From Metabacillus bambusae (GTDB lineage: Bacteria > Bacillota > Bacilli > Bacillales > Bacillaceae), in contig NZ_JAGDEL010000018.1 in NCBI RefSeq assembly GCF_017497975.1, positions 1 to 64,000 of the forward strand: a DNA stretch of 64,000 bases. Direction: 5' to 3'. Positions 1 through 8,951 of the stretch are shown here, piece by piece (position 1 is the first letter of the stretch; each line of letters opens with the position of its first letter). The notes beneath the pieces are model-generated. The model was not told where the DNA came from. It ran no database searches and saw only the letters and a program-made list of their open reading frames with translations. The position numbers and the translations under genes are program-made.

Positions 1-395
<395 letters not shown>

Positions 396-580
396 ACTTG
401 AAGATCCTTTTTTACTATTTGTTAAGTTATTTTTACTAAGTTATGACACCCAATAATACCTTGATAATATAGTAGTAAGAAAACGGTATCAATTCTTGTG
501 AGTTATGACACTATAAAAAAGCCCCAGAACTCTTTATAGTACGTTGTTTTATAATATTATTTTTTAGTATTAAAAAATCC

Positions 581-628
581 CTTTTGTGTGACAGTATGTT
601 TTTTCTAACTGTCTATACAAAAGGGATA
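581..628. terminator. long hairpin, possible terminator
   Basis: An inverted repeat pairs CCCTTTTGT with ACAAAAGGG and an inner ACAGT with ACTGT around an A/T-rich loop. It lies between the insertion-sequence end and the small minus-strand ORF at 668-844. On the minus strand there is no long U-run after the stem, so termination is uncertain. The remainder of 396-667 shows only two direct copies of AGTTATGACAC and no gene. Confidence 0.45.
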
Positions 629-667
629 TATTCAGGTTCGATATCCTATAAGATTTTAGCTTTTGGT

Positions 668-844
668 TTACCTTTGAAGTTCAGGATATTGCCAGATTCC
701 AGAAGTTCTAAACAAGTCACGGTAGATAACTAAAATTTCATCTTTAGATACTTTGTGTGCTTCCTCTAACGATGGATAATCCAAATAAACAATATGGCCA
801 TTTTTGATGTAATATACTATCAGGTGATGAGTATATGAAAACAT
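668..844 (-). CDS. small hypothetical protein, 58 aa
   Basis: A short ORF begins with ATG at 844 (MFSYTHHLIVYYIKNGHIVY…) and ends …SGIWQYPELQR. I do not recognise the family. Its composition (YLDYPSLEEAHKVSKDEILV) looks like real protein rather than a random frame, and the last 40 residues are strongly soluble. Its first codons overlap the start of the divergent AraC gene by 10 bp, and the ribosome binding site is weak. It may therefore be a remnant or use another start. No function is proposed. Confidence 0.4.
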   Translation of the reverse strand: MFSYTHHLIVYYIKNGHIVYLDYPSLEEAHKVSKDEILVIYRDLFRTSGIWQYPELQR

Positions 845-1722
845 TTCAAAAAGTTTCCAAAAATGATTTGCTTTTTCCTTTTTCTTTTGTTTATCAAGAT
901 ACGAAAAGTCCTCAAAGGGAACTGTCTGATCATATGCATGATTATTATGAAATTGTTTATGTCTATGGTGGCAAAGGGACTTTTTTTATCGGTGATGTTC
1001 TTTATGATATGAAACAAGGGGATGTGTTCTTGATCCCAAACAATACAATTCATCGAGCAATGCCCGATAAGGACGATCCTGTTACATCAACGATTATTTT
1101 TTTCAGTCCAATATTAATTTATAATAACTTTGTGGATGATTCCTTTTCTTATTTAAACTTGTTTGATATTACAAAGAAATTAAAAAACTATAAAATATCC
1201 TTTCTATCAGAAAAGCGCAAAGAAATGGAAGAGCAACTTCTAAACATTTATCAAGAAACAATAAGCACTGAGCCAGGCTCCAAACATGCATCCTTGCTTA
1301 TTGTTCACAGAATTCTGATCGATTTATATCGCACTCGGATGAAAAATAATGAGAACATAACAAAGAAAAGTACATATAGTTCAGATTGGATTTCAGACAT
1401 TCTAACCTATATAAATGACCATCTAAGTGAACCATTAACATTAACAAAACTCGCAAGTAAATCCTTGGTCAGTCCCTCTCATTTCAGCAGAGTATTCAAG
1501 GAAACTACCGGAATAGGGTTAATAGTGTATCTGAACACGAAAAGAGTTATTAAAGCTAAAGAACTTTTATTAGAAACGAATCATACCCTTTCACATATCG
1601 CTGAAATATGTGGTTTCGAAAGCATGTCTCATTTTCATCGAATTTTCAAAAAATATATCAATATGACTCCATCAGTTTATAGAAAAGAAAATACTCAACA
1701 GACCAGTAAAAAGATGAACTGA
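835..1722 (+). CDS. AraC-family transcriptional regulator
   Basis: This is a 295-residue activator of the AraC/XylS type. Residues about 20-95 form a cupin-like sensor domain (DHMHDYYEIVYVYGGKG…GDVFLIPNNTIHR), the pattern seen in sugar-responsive AraC proteins. Residues about 185-285 hold two helix-turn-helix motifs, with LTLTKLASKSLVSPSHFSRVFKE and IAEICGFESMSHFHRIFKK as the recognition regions. The ATG at 835 follows AGGTGATG. No adjacent sugar operon is present, so the ligand and targets are unknown. It is followed by a dispersed repeat and a terminator. Confidence 0.9.
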   Translation: MKTFQKVSKNDLLFPFSFVYQDTKSPQRELSDHMHDYYEIVYVYGGKGTFFIGDVLYDMKQGDVFLIPNNTIHRAMPDKDDPVTSTIIFFSPILIYNNFVDDSFSYLNLFDITKKLKNYKISFLSEKRKEMEEQLLNIYQETISTEPGSKHASLLIVHRILIDLYRTRMKNNENITKKSTYSSDWISDILTYINDHLSEPLTLTKLASKSLVSPSHFSRVFKETTGIGLIVYLNTKRVIKAKELLLETNHTLSHIAEICGFESMSHFHRIFKKYINMTPSVYRKENTQQTSKKMN

Positions 1723-1731
1723 TTATATTAA

Positions 1732-1953
1732 AAGGCTGTTTTCACAAACTTTGTTGCTATTTACCAAGTAATACGGTGGTTGATTGCAGTGAGAGATGCT
1801 CGCTTTCCGCGGGGCGGGCGGTGAGCCTCCTCGGCGTAAACGCCTGCATGAGTCTCACCTGTCCCGCTGCTCCCGCAGGAGTCTCGCAATCCGTTCCAAT
1901 CAACCTGAATTAGTTTTTGTTTTAAAAGCAACAATCTCTTAGAAAAGAGCCTA
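1732..1953. repeat. dispersed ~220-bp MITE-like element, copy 1
   Basis: This non-coding block closely matches 46740-46957. Both begin GGCTGTTTTC…CAAACTTTGTTGCT and end AGCAACAATCTCTTAGAAAAGAGCC (or close), which are imperfect inverted repeats of each other. The centre is GC-rich (CGCTTTCCGCGGGGCGGGCGG and CTCCCGCAGGAGTCTCGC) in an otherwise AT-rich genome. There is no ORF. It sits directly after the AraC gene. Confidence 0.8.
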
Positions 1954-1962
1954 TTAAAAAAT

Positions 1963-1993
1963 ACTAAAGGCGCTTGAATGAAGCGCCTTTAGT
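1963..1993 (-). terminator. intrinsic terminator after the GerAB-type gene
   Basis: A perfect stem ACTAAAGGCGCTT / AAGCGCCTTTAGT surrounds a short loop. On the minus strand it is followed by a U-rich tract (ATTTTTTAATAG). It lies about 115 bp downstream of the GerAB-type stop codon and may also serve the AraC gene in the other direction. Confidence 0.75.
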
Positions 1994-2110
1994 TTAGTAT
2001 AAGTAACCCTTTTTTGGCTGTTACACCCCGAAACGATCAGTTCCACAAAGCTAGATTATTTGCTGTAAAGCTACCCAATTATGTTTGTTTACTTCATAAC
2101 ACAGTTCTTC

Positions 2111-3211
2111 TTATACTAGGAGGTTAAATTTTTTCCGAATAAATGCGATACAGAGCAACAATATCGGAAAAACAATTTGCAAAGGTATATGAAAGTATAA
2201 TGTGAAAAAATCTAACCCAATTTCATTATGTCGAATTTGGTTTGATGCGATTAAAAGGGATAATGGGGTAATAATAGTCCCTAGGCCAAGGAATACAGAA
2301 CGATTTTGTTTTAATTTAAATAATTGAGCAATCCCGACAGCTGAACCGAATGTCCATCCACCAATCTTAAAAAACACGCCAGCTAACATCGTTAAAATAA
2401 CCAATGCATCAAATCGTTCCAGAAAATCTGCAATTGAAACCATTCGAGCAGCAGTAAGAAGAGGAAAAAAATCCTGGCTATATATTTCAGGTCCTAATAC
2501 AGATAAAACCATGATCAAATTTATTGTCATTAAAACACCTGTAAATAGTATCGCTGCCATGCCTACAGCTCTTTTTCTCCCCATATTGTTTAAATAAGGG
2601 AAAAACATACTAATGATGATTGACTCTCCGAATGGAAAGGTTAATACTTTTGGAAATACTTCTTTTAAAATTGGTTTTGGGCCATTTCCTAAAATAGGGG
2701 AAAGATTGTTTATATCAAATTCTTTAACAGTTAATAACAGAACCCAAATGATACTCAAGGCCATAATATAGGAAGGAATAACGGCTTCTCCCATTCTGCT
2801 GAATGTTTCAATTCCACCTCGAAAACAATATACAATTAATACCATAAAACTACCTATTACAAATACCAGTGGGGTTTCGACTAAGATTGATGCAGCGAGA
2901 ATTTCAGCGAAATCTCTACAAGCTCGAGCAGCTAAATATGTAAAATAGCTGATATAAATCAAAATAAATGGGATGGCCAAAAACTTCCCAATAATTTTTG
3001 GGATCATCTGGATCAGCGTATCATCTGGATAATAGTTCGATAATTTTGTATACACTAACATCAAGATAAAGCCACCTAGCATAGACACCAAAATAACTAA
3101 CCAAGCATCTTGTTTTGCCTCTCCACCTAATCCAAAAACAAAAGTATTACCAATTTGAAACCCCAGTATCACATAAAATAGCTGAAGAGGACTTATTTTT
3201 TCGTGTTTCAT
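2111..3211 (-). CDS. GerAB-type spore germination permease (orphan)
   Basis: The 366-residue product is almost entirely hydrophobic, with about ten transmembrane segments and an N-terminus (KISPLQLFYVILGFQIGNTFVFGLG) typical of the GerAB/YndE family, a branch of the amino-acid permease superfamily. In germinant receptors this B subunit sits in the spore inner membrane and contributes to germinant sensing, together with a GerAA-type and a lipoprotein GerAC-type subunit. No A or C gene flanks it here, so this is an orphan B subunit. It could pair with a receptor encoded elsewhere. The family is clear; the germinant cannot be told from sequence. Confidence 0.88.
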   Translation of the reverse strand: MKHEKISPLQLFYVILGFQIGNTFVFGLGGEAKQDAWLVILVSMLGGFILMLVYTKLSNYYPDDTLIQMIPKIIGKFLAIPFILIYISYFTYLAARACRDFAEILAASILVETPLVFVIGSFMVLIVYCFRGGIETFSRMGEAVIPSYIMALSIIWVLLLTVKEFDINNLSPILGNGPKPILKEVFPKVLTFPFGESIIISMFFPYLNNMGRKRAVGMAAILFTGVLMTINLIMVLSVLGPEIYSQDFFPLLTAARMVSIADFLERFDALVILTMLAGVFFKIGGWTFGSAVGIAQLFKLKQNRSVFLGLGTIITPLSLLIASNQIRHNEIGLDFFTLYFHIPLQIVFPILLLCIAFIRKKFNLLV

Positions 3212-3348
3212 TTTATCACCCTAAAGGATATTGAAAAATTATTTGTTGGAACTTTATATAATACCAGTAACGATCCTTACTCATTTTGGTTATTTTATCC
3301 GTTAATAGAATTTCTATTCTATTGCGACATTCATAAAGATGTTCTTAT

Positions 3349-3545
3349 TCAATAAGTGAAGATAGTTTCCAAAGTTTTTGCCACTCCATTATTATCGTTG
3401 GTTTCAGTTACTTCTTTTGCTAAGTACTATAATACTCATATTACTTTTCCCATTGCAACGGGATAGCCACATAGCTTAAATAATCCTATTTCATTAAAAA
3501 CCTCACCAAATACTACTATTTTATTAAGAGATATTCTAAGTTTTT
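3349..3545 (-). pseudogene. remnant of a Cof-type HAD hydrolase gene
   Basis: On the minus strand a conceptual reading with frame changes gives KIVVFGEVFNEIGLFKLCGYPVAMG, then after an internal stop region EVTETNDNNGVAKTLETIF before a TGA. This is the C-terminal signature of Cof/YkrA-like HAD phosphatases (normally FGDGxNDxEMFKLAGYxVAMGNA … VTxxNDxxGVAKALE). The catalytic GDGxND motif is eroded to GEVFNE and the first two thirds of the gene are absent. The rest of 3212-3757 shows no other feature. Confidence 0.7.
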
Positions 3546-3757
3546 AGATATCACTTTAACATTCTGTTACGGCTAATACCCCTGATTGCGGAAGATCGTT
3601 CATGTTCCACTTCTTTTTTAATAATTAGAATTTGCTTTTATCTATATTTTCATTATAAAACTTAGGAAATACCAATGTTTTCAATGCTTATGAGCATATT
3701 TATTTTAATTTAACAAATAATATTTAATGATTTTAGACATCTTAAAGGAGACATTCT

Positions 3758-4243
3758 ATGGAAAAGTTTATACAAAACTTAGATTTGTCAGCAAAAGGTA
3801 TATGGTTTCCAATTACTTTATGTATTATCGCTTTGATTTACATACTTTTCATGCCAAAACGATTAAATTGGAAAGAAATTTATCTTACCTTTGGTACGAT
3901 TGGCTATGTAGCATTAATAATAGATATGTTCTTTATGTTAAATTACTTTGATGTCTTTGATTTAGGCCGTGAGCCAAAGCAAGAAGGAATTGGTGATTTG
4001 ATAAGTTATGGTATCATCCCTTCTTGTTATGCTGTAATATTTCTTAACCATTTAAAACAGGAAAAGAAATGGATATATGTTACTCTCTTTACACTTTTGT
4101 CCTTCCTATCTGAATGGATGCTTGTTCAAGTTGGATACATGAAGTTAAAAGGATGGCATACTTGGTGGTCTATCCCTGTATTTATTATTGTTTTTGCTTT
4201 TTGGTTGCCTTGGCATTTAAGGTTAATACGAAGGGAGTCATAA
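3758..4243 (+). CDS. CBO0543-family multi-pass membrane protein
   Basis: The protein has 161 residues with about five hydrophobic helices, an aromatic-rich sequence (LKGWHTWWSIPVFIIVFAFWLPWHLRLI) and a basic C-terminus. Proteins of this pattern are common and often duplicated in Bacilli and are annotated as CBO0543 family; their function is not known. AAAGGAG lies 9 bp before the ATG. It stands alone, between a degraded HAD remnant and the thioesterase gene. Confidence 0.75.
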   Translation: MEKFIQNLDLSAKGIWFPITLCIIALIYILFMPKRLNWKEIYLTFGTIGYVALIIDMFFMLNYFDVFDLGREPKQEGIGDLISYGIIPSCYAVIFLNHLKQEKKWIYVTLFTLLSFLSEWMLVQVGYMKLKGWHTWWSIPVFIIVFAFWLPWHLRLIRRES

Positions 4244-4742
4244 TTTTAGGTAATCAAATGACCTTGAGCCTGCATAGAACTAATTTGTTATGGAGTTTAC
4301 GTCTAATATTTTAGAATTATATTACCTTAGATAGTTAAACAAGACACAAGGTATCTTATGAATATGATATATAAATTTAGTTTACATAAATACGATGTTA
4401 TCATCACTGAAAAGGAATCTTCGTTTGGGATGTTGACAAATGTCCCTTCAAACATAAAAGAAGATGAATATCTACTAATGTAGTGTTCATCTCACTTTTA
4501 TTCACTATATTCTATGTCTATTAAAAAGGCTCTTTAGTTTGTCAACACCTCCCGTTTGAGGATCCATTTACACTACTAGTTCCTTCATATGTTAATATTT
4601 TATCGATTATGTATTTTAAATATTCAGAATTATAATGGCGTTATTCTTGAGTAAAGGAATAGATTCGATAAACACCATCAATTTCAAAACAAATTAGCAA
4701 ATACAATGTAGGAAAGTAGCGAAGCTTGATTATCAATTCTGC
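4244..4742. other. intergenic region without a recognisable gene
   Basis: These 499 bp separate two genes that converge. The only candidate is a 41-codon plus-strand ORF at 4358-4483 (MNMIYKFSLHKYDV…) with a poor AAGG ribosome binding site; it is not called. No strong hairpin with a U-run was seen. Confidence 0.5.
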
Positions 4743-5294
4743 TTATCCTGTCACAACACCATATAACTGTTCATTCACATCAAGATGATTTGTGTTGATA
4801 AAAGTTAAAGTTTCAATTAGTTCTTTTGTTTCCTTCCTATGTTTTTTTCGTGAAATGGCACGCTTCGGAGCAGTTCTAAATAAATACTCCTCTTCCTCTG
4901 TCTCAGGGATTACTTCTGGTACAGGCACTGGTTTTCCATTGTCATCCACAGCTACAAGAGTCTGGAACGATACCGCTGCAATTCTTCTTTCTCCTGTCAT
5001 CAAGTCTTCAGCAGTAGAGCGAATAAAGACTTCCATCGAAGTTCTGCTTGTCCATGTTACATAAGCTACTAAACAGATTGAATCTCCTACTCGAACCGGG
5101 GAAAGGAAATCGACGGAATCTGTAGAAGCTGTGACACAAGGTCTTCTTGCATGGCGGGTTGCAGATAATACAGCCACTTCATCTATTAACTGCATGAGTC
5201 TACCACCGAATAATGTGTGGTGATGCTGCGTATCTGGTGGAAGAACAACATTGGCTTTGACACAACGCGAAAGTTTACAGGGTTTAGCATCCAT
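4743..5294 (-). CDS. acyl-CoA thioesterase, hotdog fold (YkhA-like)
   Basis: This 183-residue protein carries the single-hotdog acyl-CoA hydrolase signature: the N-terminal NVVLPPDTQHHHTLFGGRLM segment with the FGGxLM turn, the central helix IDEVAVLSATRHARR, and the strand-rich SVDFLSPVRVGDSICLVAYV. The family, which includes YciA, YkhA and BFIT, hydrolyses acyl-CoA thioesters in the cytoplasm, usually as hexamers. GAGGTGAT lies 6 bp before the ATG. The C-terminal 50 residues are charged and non-conserved. The acyl-chain preference is unknown. Confidence 0.88.
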   Translation of the reverse strand: MDAKPCKLSRCVKANVVLPPDTQHHHTLFGGRLMQLIDEVAVLSATRHARRPCVTASTDSVDFLSPVRVGDSICLVAYVTWTSRTSMEVFIRSTAEDLMTGERRIAAVSFQTLVAVDDNGKPVPVPEVIPETEEEEYLFRTAPKRAISRKKHRKETKELIETLTFINTNHLDVNEQLYGVVTG

Positions 5295-5568
5295 AATATC
5301 ACCTCATAATATAGTAAATATAAATTGTATTATAACAGATGTATTATTAATTTGTTGTTATATTATAGTCAGTAAGTAAAATAGGTAAAAATACCTATCA
5401 CCTATAATGAAAATAAGCGCTCATCCTTGTTACTGGAAAGCGCCCAATGTGGAGCATCATTAATCTTTGCCCTTTTGAATTTCATAGACTTCCTCTTTTT
5501 CAACAACCTTATAGTAACTTCACATTTTAAAATGTTGAATGCTACATTTACAAACATACATCGATAGA

Positions 5569-6051
5569 TTAGAGGATTTCCTTATAATAACTTAGGGTAG
5601 GTACTAGCATATTTGAGTTATAGATACTATCAAGTTCTGAGCTAGTTACCCACTTAATATCACTTACCTCATCTTGCTGAAGCTCTGTTGCTGATAGATC
5701 AAAACTTTGGTCAAAAAGCCATATATCACAGAAATTATTATATTTATCACGTCGTTCACTTTTTACTAACCCACCATTAGATCTTAATAAACTTATCCCT
5801 ATTTCTTCTTTTACTTCTCGTAAAGCGCCTTCAAGACTCTCTTCTCCTGCTAAGATAGATCCCCCTGTACATTCCCATAGATTTGGGTGAGTCTTATCTG
5901 GATGACGTTTAGTCAAGAGAATTTCACCTTTATTATTTCTAATCCATACATGAACAACTATATGATAATAGCCTCCCTTTAATTGATTTCCACGTTTATG
6001 AGTCCTATTTGTCTTATTCCTATTCTTGTCATATAAATCCCACTGCTCCAA
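5569..6051 (-). CDS. Nudix hydrolase (isopentenyl-diphosphate isomerase-like subgroup)
   Basis: A complete Nudix box GSILAGEESLEGALREVKEEIGI is present (GX5EX7REUXEEXGU). The N-terminal LKGGYYHIVVHVWIRNNKGE segment is typical of the subgroup that resembles isopentenyl-diphosphate isomerase. I place the start at TTG 6051 (MEQWDLYDKNRNKTNRTH…, 160 aa). A very strong GGGAGGGGGG lies 6 bp upstream of it, and homologues usually begin with EQWDLYDK. The in-frame TTG at 6069 would put that ribosome binding site inside the gene. The substrate is unknown. Confidence 0.85.
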   Translation of the reverse strand: MEQWDLYDKNRNKTNRTHKRGNQLKGGYYHIVVHVWIRNNKGEILLTKRHPDKTHPNLWECTGGSILAGEESLEGALREVKEEIGISLLRSNGGLVKSERRDKYNNFCDIWLFDQSFDLSATELQQDEVSDIKWVTSSELDSIYNSNMLVPTLSYYKEIL

Positions 6052-6139
6052 AAAATCCCCCCTCCCCAACCTTAAAAATCACTTCAAGTTTTAGAGTATT
6101 TGATTTTTTATTTATTGGTGCTTTCCTACATACGTTACA

Positions 6140-6547
6140 TTAGAATTCAACATAAAAGGGTTGAAGACTGTCGTTTAGACAATATTCTATTCTTTGCCGG
6201 AAATTTTTCCAGGTGACCATCTCTAGTGCCTTTGTTATTGGAAAAAAACCTACTTCTAAACTTTCAGAACTAGTTGTTAATTCTCCACCTATAGGTACAC
6301 CCAAAAACAATGTATTACATATTGATCCCCTTACATTCTGAAATACACCACAAAATCTAACTACTTCAATATCAATACCCGATTCTTCCTTTGTTTCTCT
6401 AATAGCAGCGTCCTTTAACGATTCCCCTTCTTCAACCTGCCCACCAGGCATTTCCCATCCTCTACGCGGGCCTTTAATTAATAAAATTTCATTTTGATTA
6501 TTTAATACAATAGTAGCTGCTGATACAATATGTTTGGGTGGTGACAT
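6140..6547 (-). CDS. Nudix hydrolase (MutT-like)
   Basis: The 135-residue protein consists of one Nudix domain. The box GQVEEGESLKDAAIRETKEESGI contains all catalytic glutamates, and the preceding GPRRGWEMPGG is typical of MutT/ADP-ribose-pyrophosphatase-like enzymes. It follows the other Nudix gene on the same strand with a 88-bp gap, but the two are not close paralogues. GGAGGTT lies just before the ATG. The nucleotide substrate cannot be deduced. Confidence 0.85.
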   Translation of the reverse strand: MSPPKHIVSAATIVLNNQNEILLIKGPRRGWEMPGGQVEEGESLKDAAIRETKEESGIDIEVVRFCGVFQNVRGSICNTLFLGVPIGGELTTSSESLEVGFFPITKALEMVTWKNFRQRIEYCLNDSLQPFYVEF

Positions 6548-6638
6548 ATTTAACCTCCATAAAAGTTAATGCTTTATTTGTGTCAATTCTATAATTTTGT
6601 ATAGTAATCCTCCTTAAGTTAAATATTTTAGTTAATAC

Positions 6639-6680
6639 AAAAAGAAAAACCAAATTTAGTGAAATTGGGCTTTTCTTTTT
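6639..6680. terminator. bidirectional intrinsic terminator
   Basis: An AAAAAGAAAAACCAAATTT / AAATTGGGCTTTTCTTTTT hairpin lies upstream of the Nudix gene and downstream of the GyrI-like gene, both on the minus strand. A/T-rich flanks on both sides would supply U-tracts. It most likely ends the 6805-7254 transcript. Confidence 0.7.
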
Positions 6681-6804
6681 ATTGTTTTTTGGCTTTGATT
6701 GACTAATTCTATTTCTTGATTCTGAGCAGACATTACTTTATCAGTTTCACTTATCGATATTTTTTTTAATGATAAATACATGCAAGAAAAAACTAATCAA
6801 ACGA

Positions 6805-7254
6805 TTACGGATTTACCGGTACGCATATTTCGCAAGAAGGGTTATTAATCATATCATCAGTGTATCTTTCGAAAATGGGTTTGTTATCAATTTGATATCC
6901 ATTGTTTTGTAGAGATGAAAAAATATACGCGTATGCTTTTTGAATATCTTCTGCTGTATGTTTGACTTCGTAAATAAGGTATTTCCCACCAGAAAGTTCC
7001 CTTTTTCTCATTGAATCATCCATTTGATAATCTTCTGATATCACAATACAAGCATCAAATCTACAGTTTTCAGGAAGTGTTGTCTCAGGGTTATCTTGTG
7101 GGATTGCAAGTAGAATTGCCGATTTAAGTAGATTTTTCTCCTTAGCCCATTTTTTTAACTTCTCCATTACTTCAACATTTGCAGGACCATATGGACCAAC
7201 TCGTCGTACATAAGCGATGCGATAGTTTGGTAGTGTTTCGACTTTAAATTTCAT
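6805..7254 (-). CDS. GyrI-like small-molecule-binding protein
   Basis: A 149-residue stand-alone GyrI-like (SHS2/AraC effector-binding) domain. The N-terminal motif VETLPNYRIAYVRRVGPYG and the internal RFDACIVISEDYQ and GGKYLIYEVKHTAEDIQKAY segments are diagnostic. Related single-domain proteins include SbmC/GyrI and multidrug-binding or hydrolase members, acting in the cytoplasm. No DNA-binding domain is attached. It stands alone on its strand next to a decayed MFS transporter, which hints at a former drug-resistance locus, but that is inference. Confidence 0.8.
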   Translation of the reverse strand: MKFKVETLPNYRIAYVRRVGPYGPANVEVMEKLKKWAKEKNLLKSAILLAIPQDNPETTLPENCRFDACIVISEDYQMDDSMRKRELSGGKYLIYEVKHTAEDIQKAYAYIFSSLQNNGYQIDNKPIFERYTDDMINNPSCEICVPVNP

Positions 7255-7539
7255 AGACTCTTTCTTCCCTTCTTCATTTTTATTTATTTGTTACATTTAC
7301 GAATGTAGCATGCTTTAAAAATATATACATTTTATTATTTAAAAATTTTTGAAATTTTGTAAAATAATGTTTTTTCAAATAAAGTTAGCAAAAGTTAAAG
7401 ATTTGGTTGCTGCGGCAGCTATTTTTCTTGTTCCACTAACGAACCAGGTTTAATAGGAAAATCATATATAAATGCAAAACACCTCCATAAAAGATATAAT
7501 TGATACCTTAATTTACTAAACTAGACGAGGGTATACAAC

Positions 7540-7576
7540 AAAGGCAGCTTTCGATTTCTGACCGAAAGCTGCCTTT
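7540..7576. terminator. intrinsic terminator
   Basis: A perfect 14-bp stem AAAGGCAGCTTTCG / CGAAAGCTGCCTTT. It lies downstream of the minus-strand MFS remnant. It has TTTATT on the plus side and TTTGTTGT on the minus side, so it could act in both directions. Nothing else is visible in 7255-7662. Confidence 0.75.
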
Positions 7577-7662
7577 ATTCATTGGAACCTAATCATCCTT
7601 GCCAGATAAAATTCTGCATTGATACTGATTAATTAATTAAAAGGATAGGTATAAGGAAAACT

Positions 7663-7911
7663 TTATATCAGCTCTTTGCTATGAGCCTTACAAGACCAAA
7701 CCACTACAGGAATAAGCAGAAGTGAGAGAAGAGCTCCAGCAAGTGATAGTACTGTATAACTAGAATGAGCGACCACCATTCCTGATAACGCACTGCCTGA
7801 AGCACCTGATAATGCAATCAAGACATCAACCGATCCCTGTGCTTTTGCACGAATCGATGGATGTGTAGCATCTATGATGAGAGCCGTTCCGCTAATTAAG
7901 CCAAAGTTCCA
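7663..7911 (-). pseudogene. C-terminal fragment of an MFS transporter
   Basis: The minus strand encodes an intact stretch of about 82 residues ending in a stop: WNFGLISGTALIIDATHPS, AKAQGSVDVLIALSGASGS, two further hydrophobic helices, and a short polar tail. This matches the last two or three helices of major facilitator drug/metabolite exporters. At 7911 the reading becomes AT-rich non-protein sequence and no start or N-terminal helices exist, so the gene was truncated by a deletion next to the ssrA region. Confidence 0.75.
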
Positions 7912-8022
7912 TGTTTTTATTTAATATATAAGATTAATCGACAGTCATTTTAACTATTTTAAAGAAAATTTAAAGCATTATGATATCACACAATTTCCTG
8001 ATTAATGTTACAAAACAAAAAT

Positions 8023-8048
8023 AACTGTAGAGTTTTATCTCTACAGTT
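8023..8048. terminator. intrinsic terminator
   Basis: A ten-bp stem AACTGTAGAG / CTCTACAGTT surrounds a 6-nt loop. On the minus strand it is followed by TATTTTTGTTTT. It is the second hairpin downstream of ssrA and probably a back-up terminator. Confidence 0.7.
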
Positions 8049-8130
8049 TATTACTTTAAAGCATATTTTCGCCAAAGGTTTATTGAAGCATATCATTGCC
8101 AAAACGGCAAAATTATGGTTCAAGTCACAG

Positions 8131-8164
8131 ACAAAACAAAAACCACCAAATATGTATTTGGTGG
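8131..8164 (-). terminator. ssrA terminator overlapping the tmRNA CCA end
   Basis: The stem CCACCAAATA / TATTTGGTGG begins within the encoded 3' CCACCA of tmRNA. On the minus strand it is followed by TTTTTGTTTTGT. The terminator stem therefore shares bases with the mature 3' end, which must be released by processing. Confidence 0.85.
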
Positions 8165-8800
8165 AGACGGTGGGACGTGCTATTCCATACTTTCGACATG
8201 GCACTGACTATATCTTGAACCTGACAGATACAGGTCCTTCGGCGTCTTATACGAAACATTGATTTACCTGTAATGAATCAGGCAGGTTTTCGTATCCTAG
8301 TACTACCAATCATGGCAGCCTATAAGTCGATACACGGCTGTTGGATTACTCCACATACCGCTCGGCATTGCCCTATCACATTTTTGTGACTTAGGTTTCA
8401 CCGATAAAGCCGAATTTTCACTTATGTGTTACCACATAAGGCGACTAATAACTAATCGAACCCACGTCCAGAAACATCGCCACTTAAGCGTCTACGAGCG
8501 TAGTCGATATATTCGCAGTTTCGCTAACTCCTATGCCTATCGACAGGCGTCAGAGCAGCTAGTCTGATTGGTCTCTTCCATCATCCCCAGACGGAGGAAT
8601 TAGGCGTAGTCCACTAAGAGTGAGTCCCTTACCCTACCACATGGACGATGGAGGGAGGAACAGCTACGCAGTTATTAAGCTGCGAAAGCTAAGTTATTGT
8701 TAGTTTTGCCAGTTATTATTGGCGTGACGTTTTAACGAAGACGATCCCTTCGGCCCGCAACCTAAGCTCGAACTACCCCTGTCGAATCCGTAACGTCCCC
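8159..8800 (-). ncRNA. ssrA: tmRNA, interrupted by a group I intron
   Basis: The 5' end GGGGACGTTACGGATTCGACAG (8800 downward) and the 3' end CGTCTCCACCA (to 8159) form the alanine tRNA-like acceptor stem. The tag reading frame runs ACT GGC AAA ACT AAC AAT AAC TTA GCT TTC GCA GCT TAA TAA, giving (T)GKTNNNLAFAA, and the resume codon is uncertain. tmRNA rescues stalled ribosomes together with SmpB, encoded just upstream. The T-arm GTGGGTTCGAT|TCCCACC is split by 279 nt (8454-8176), so a functional molecule requires splicing. Without the intron the RNA would be about 363 nt, the usual length. Confidence 0.95.
8176..8454 (-). ncRNA. group I intron in the T-loop of tmRNA
   Basis: The insertion splits the T-loop after a U (…GGGTTCGAT) and ends in G (…AGCACG) before TCCCACC, which fits the group I rules of a 5' exon U and an omega G. 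Inside are a P2-like hairpin CTTATGTG-GTAA-CACATAAG, a GTCG that can pair with exon CGAU to give the splice-site G·U, and an R-like segment TATCGACTTATAGG. The hallmark S segment AAGATATAGTC completes P7. There is no homing endonuclease ORF, so this is a minimal ribozyme. Exact boundaries could shift by one base. Confidence 0.88.
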
Positions 8801-8951
8801 ATGATAAGCCGTATTATACCAGCTAGGGAATACGGGAGATAAAGCAGTTAAAGCTTAATTGCTTATGAAATTGTTGTGAAGGAATTAACCTTCATTTTTG
8901 ATGACGTGTTAATCTGCCATCAGAGTTGTAAGTGACTGTCTTACAAAATCT

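Noticed and set aside
4358-4483. 41-codon plus-strand ORF in the 4.2-4.7 kb gap
   Set aside because: Weak ribosome binding site and unremarkable composition; may be chance in AT-rich sequence.
5402-5485. 27-codon minus-strand ORF (MKFKRAKINDAPHW…) with a GAGGAAG site
   Set aside because: Too short to judge, no conserved motif recognised, and no terminator or neighbour support.
7986-8262. Overlapping ORFs on both strands over the end of ssrA
   Set aside because: They cover the tmRNA 3' part, its intron and terminators, have no recognisable motifs and are explained by the RNA gene.
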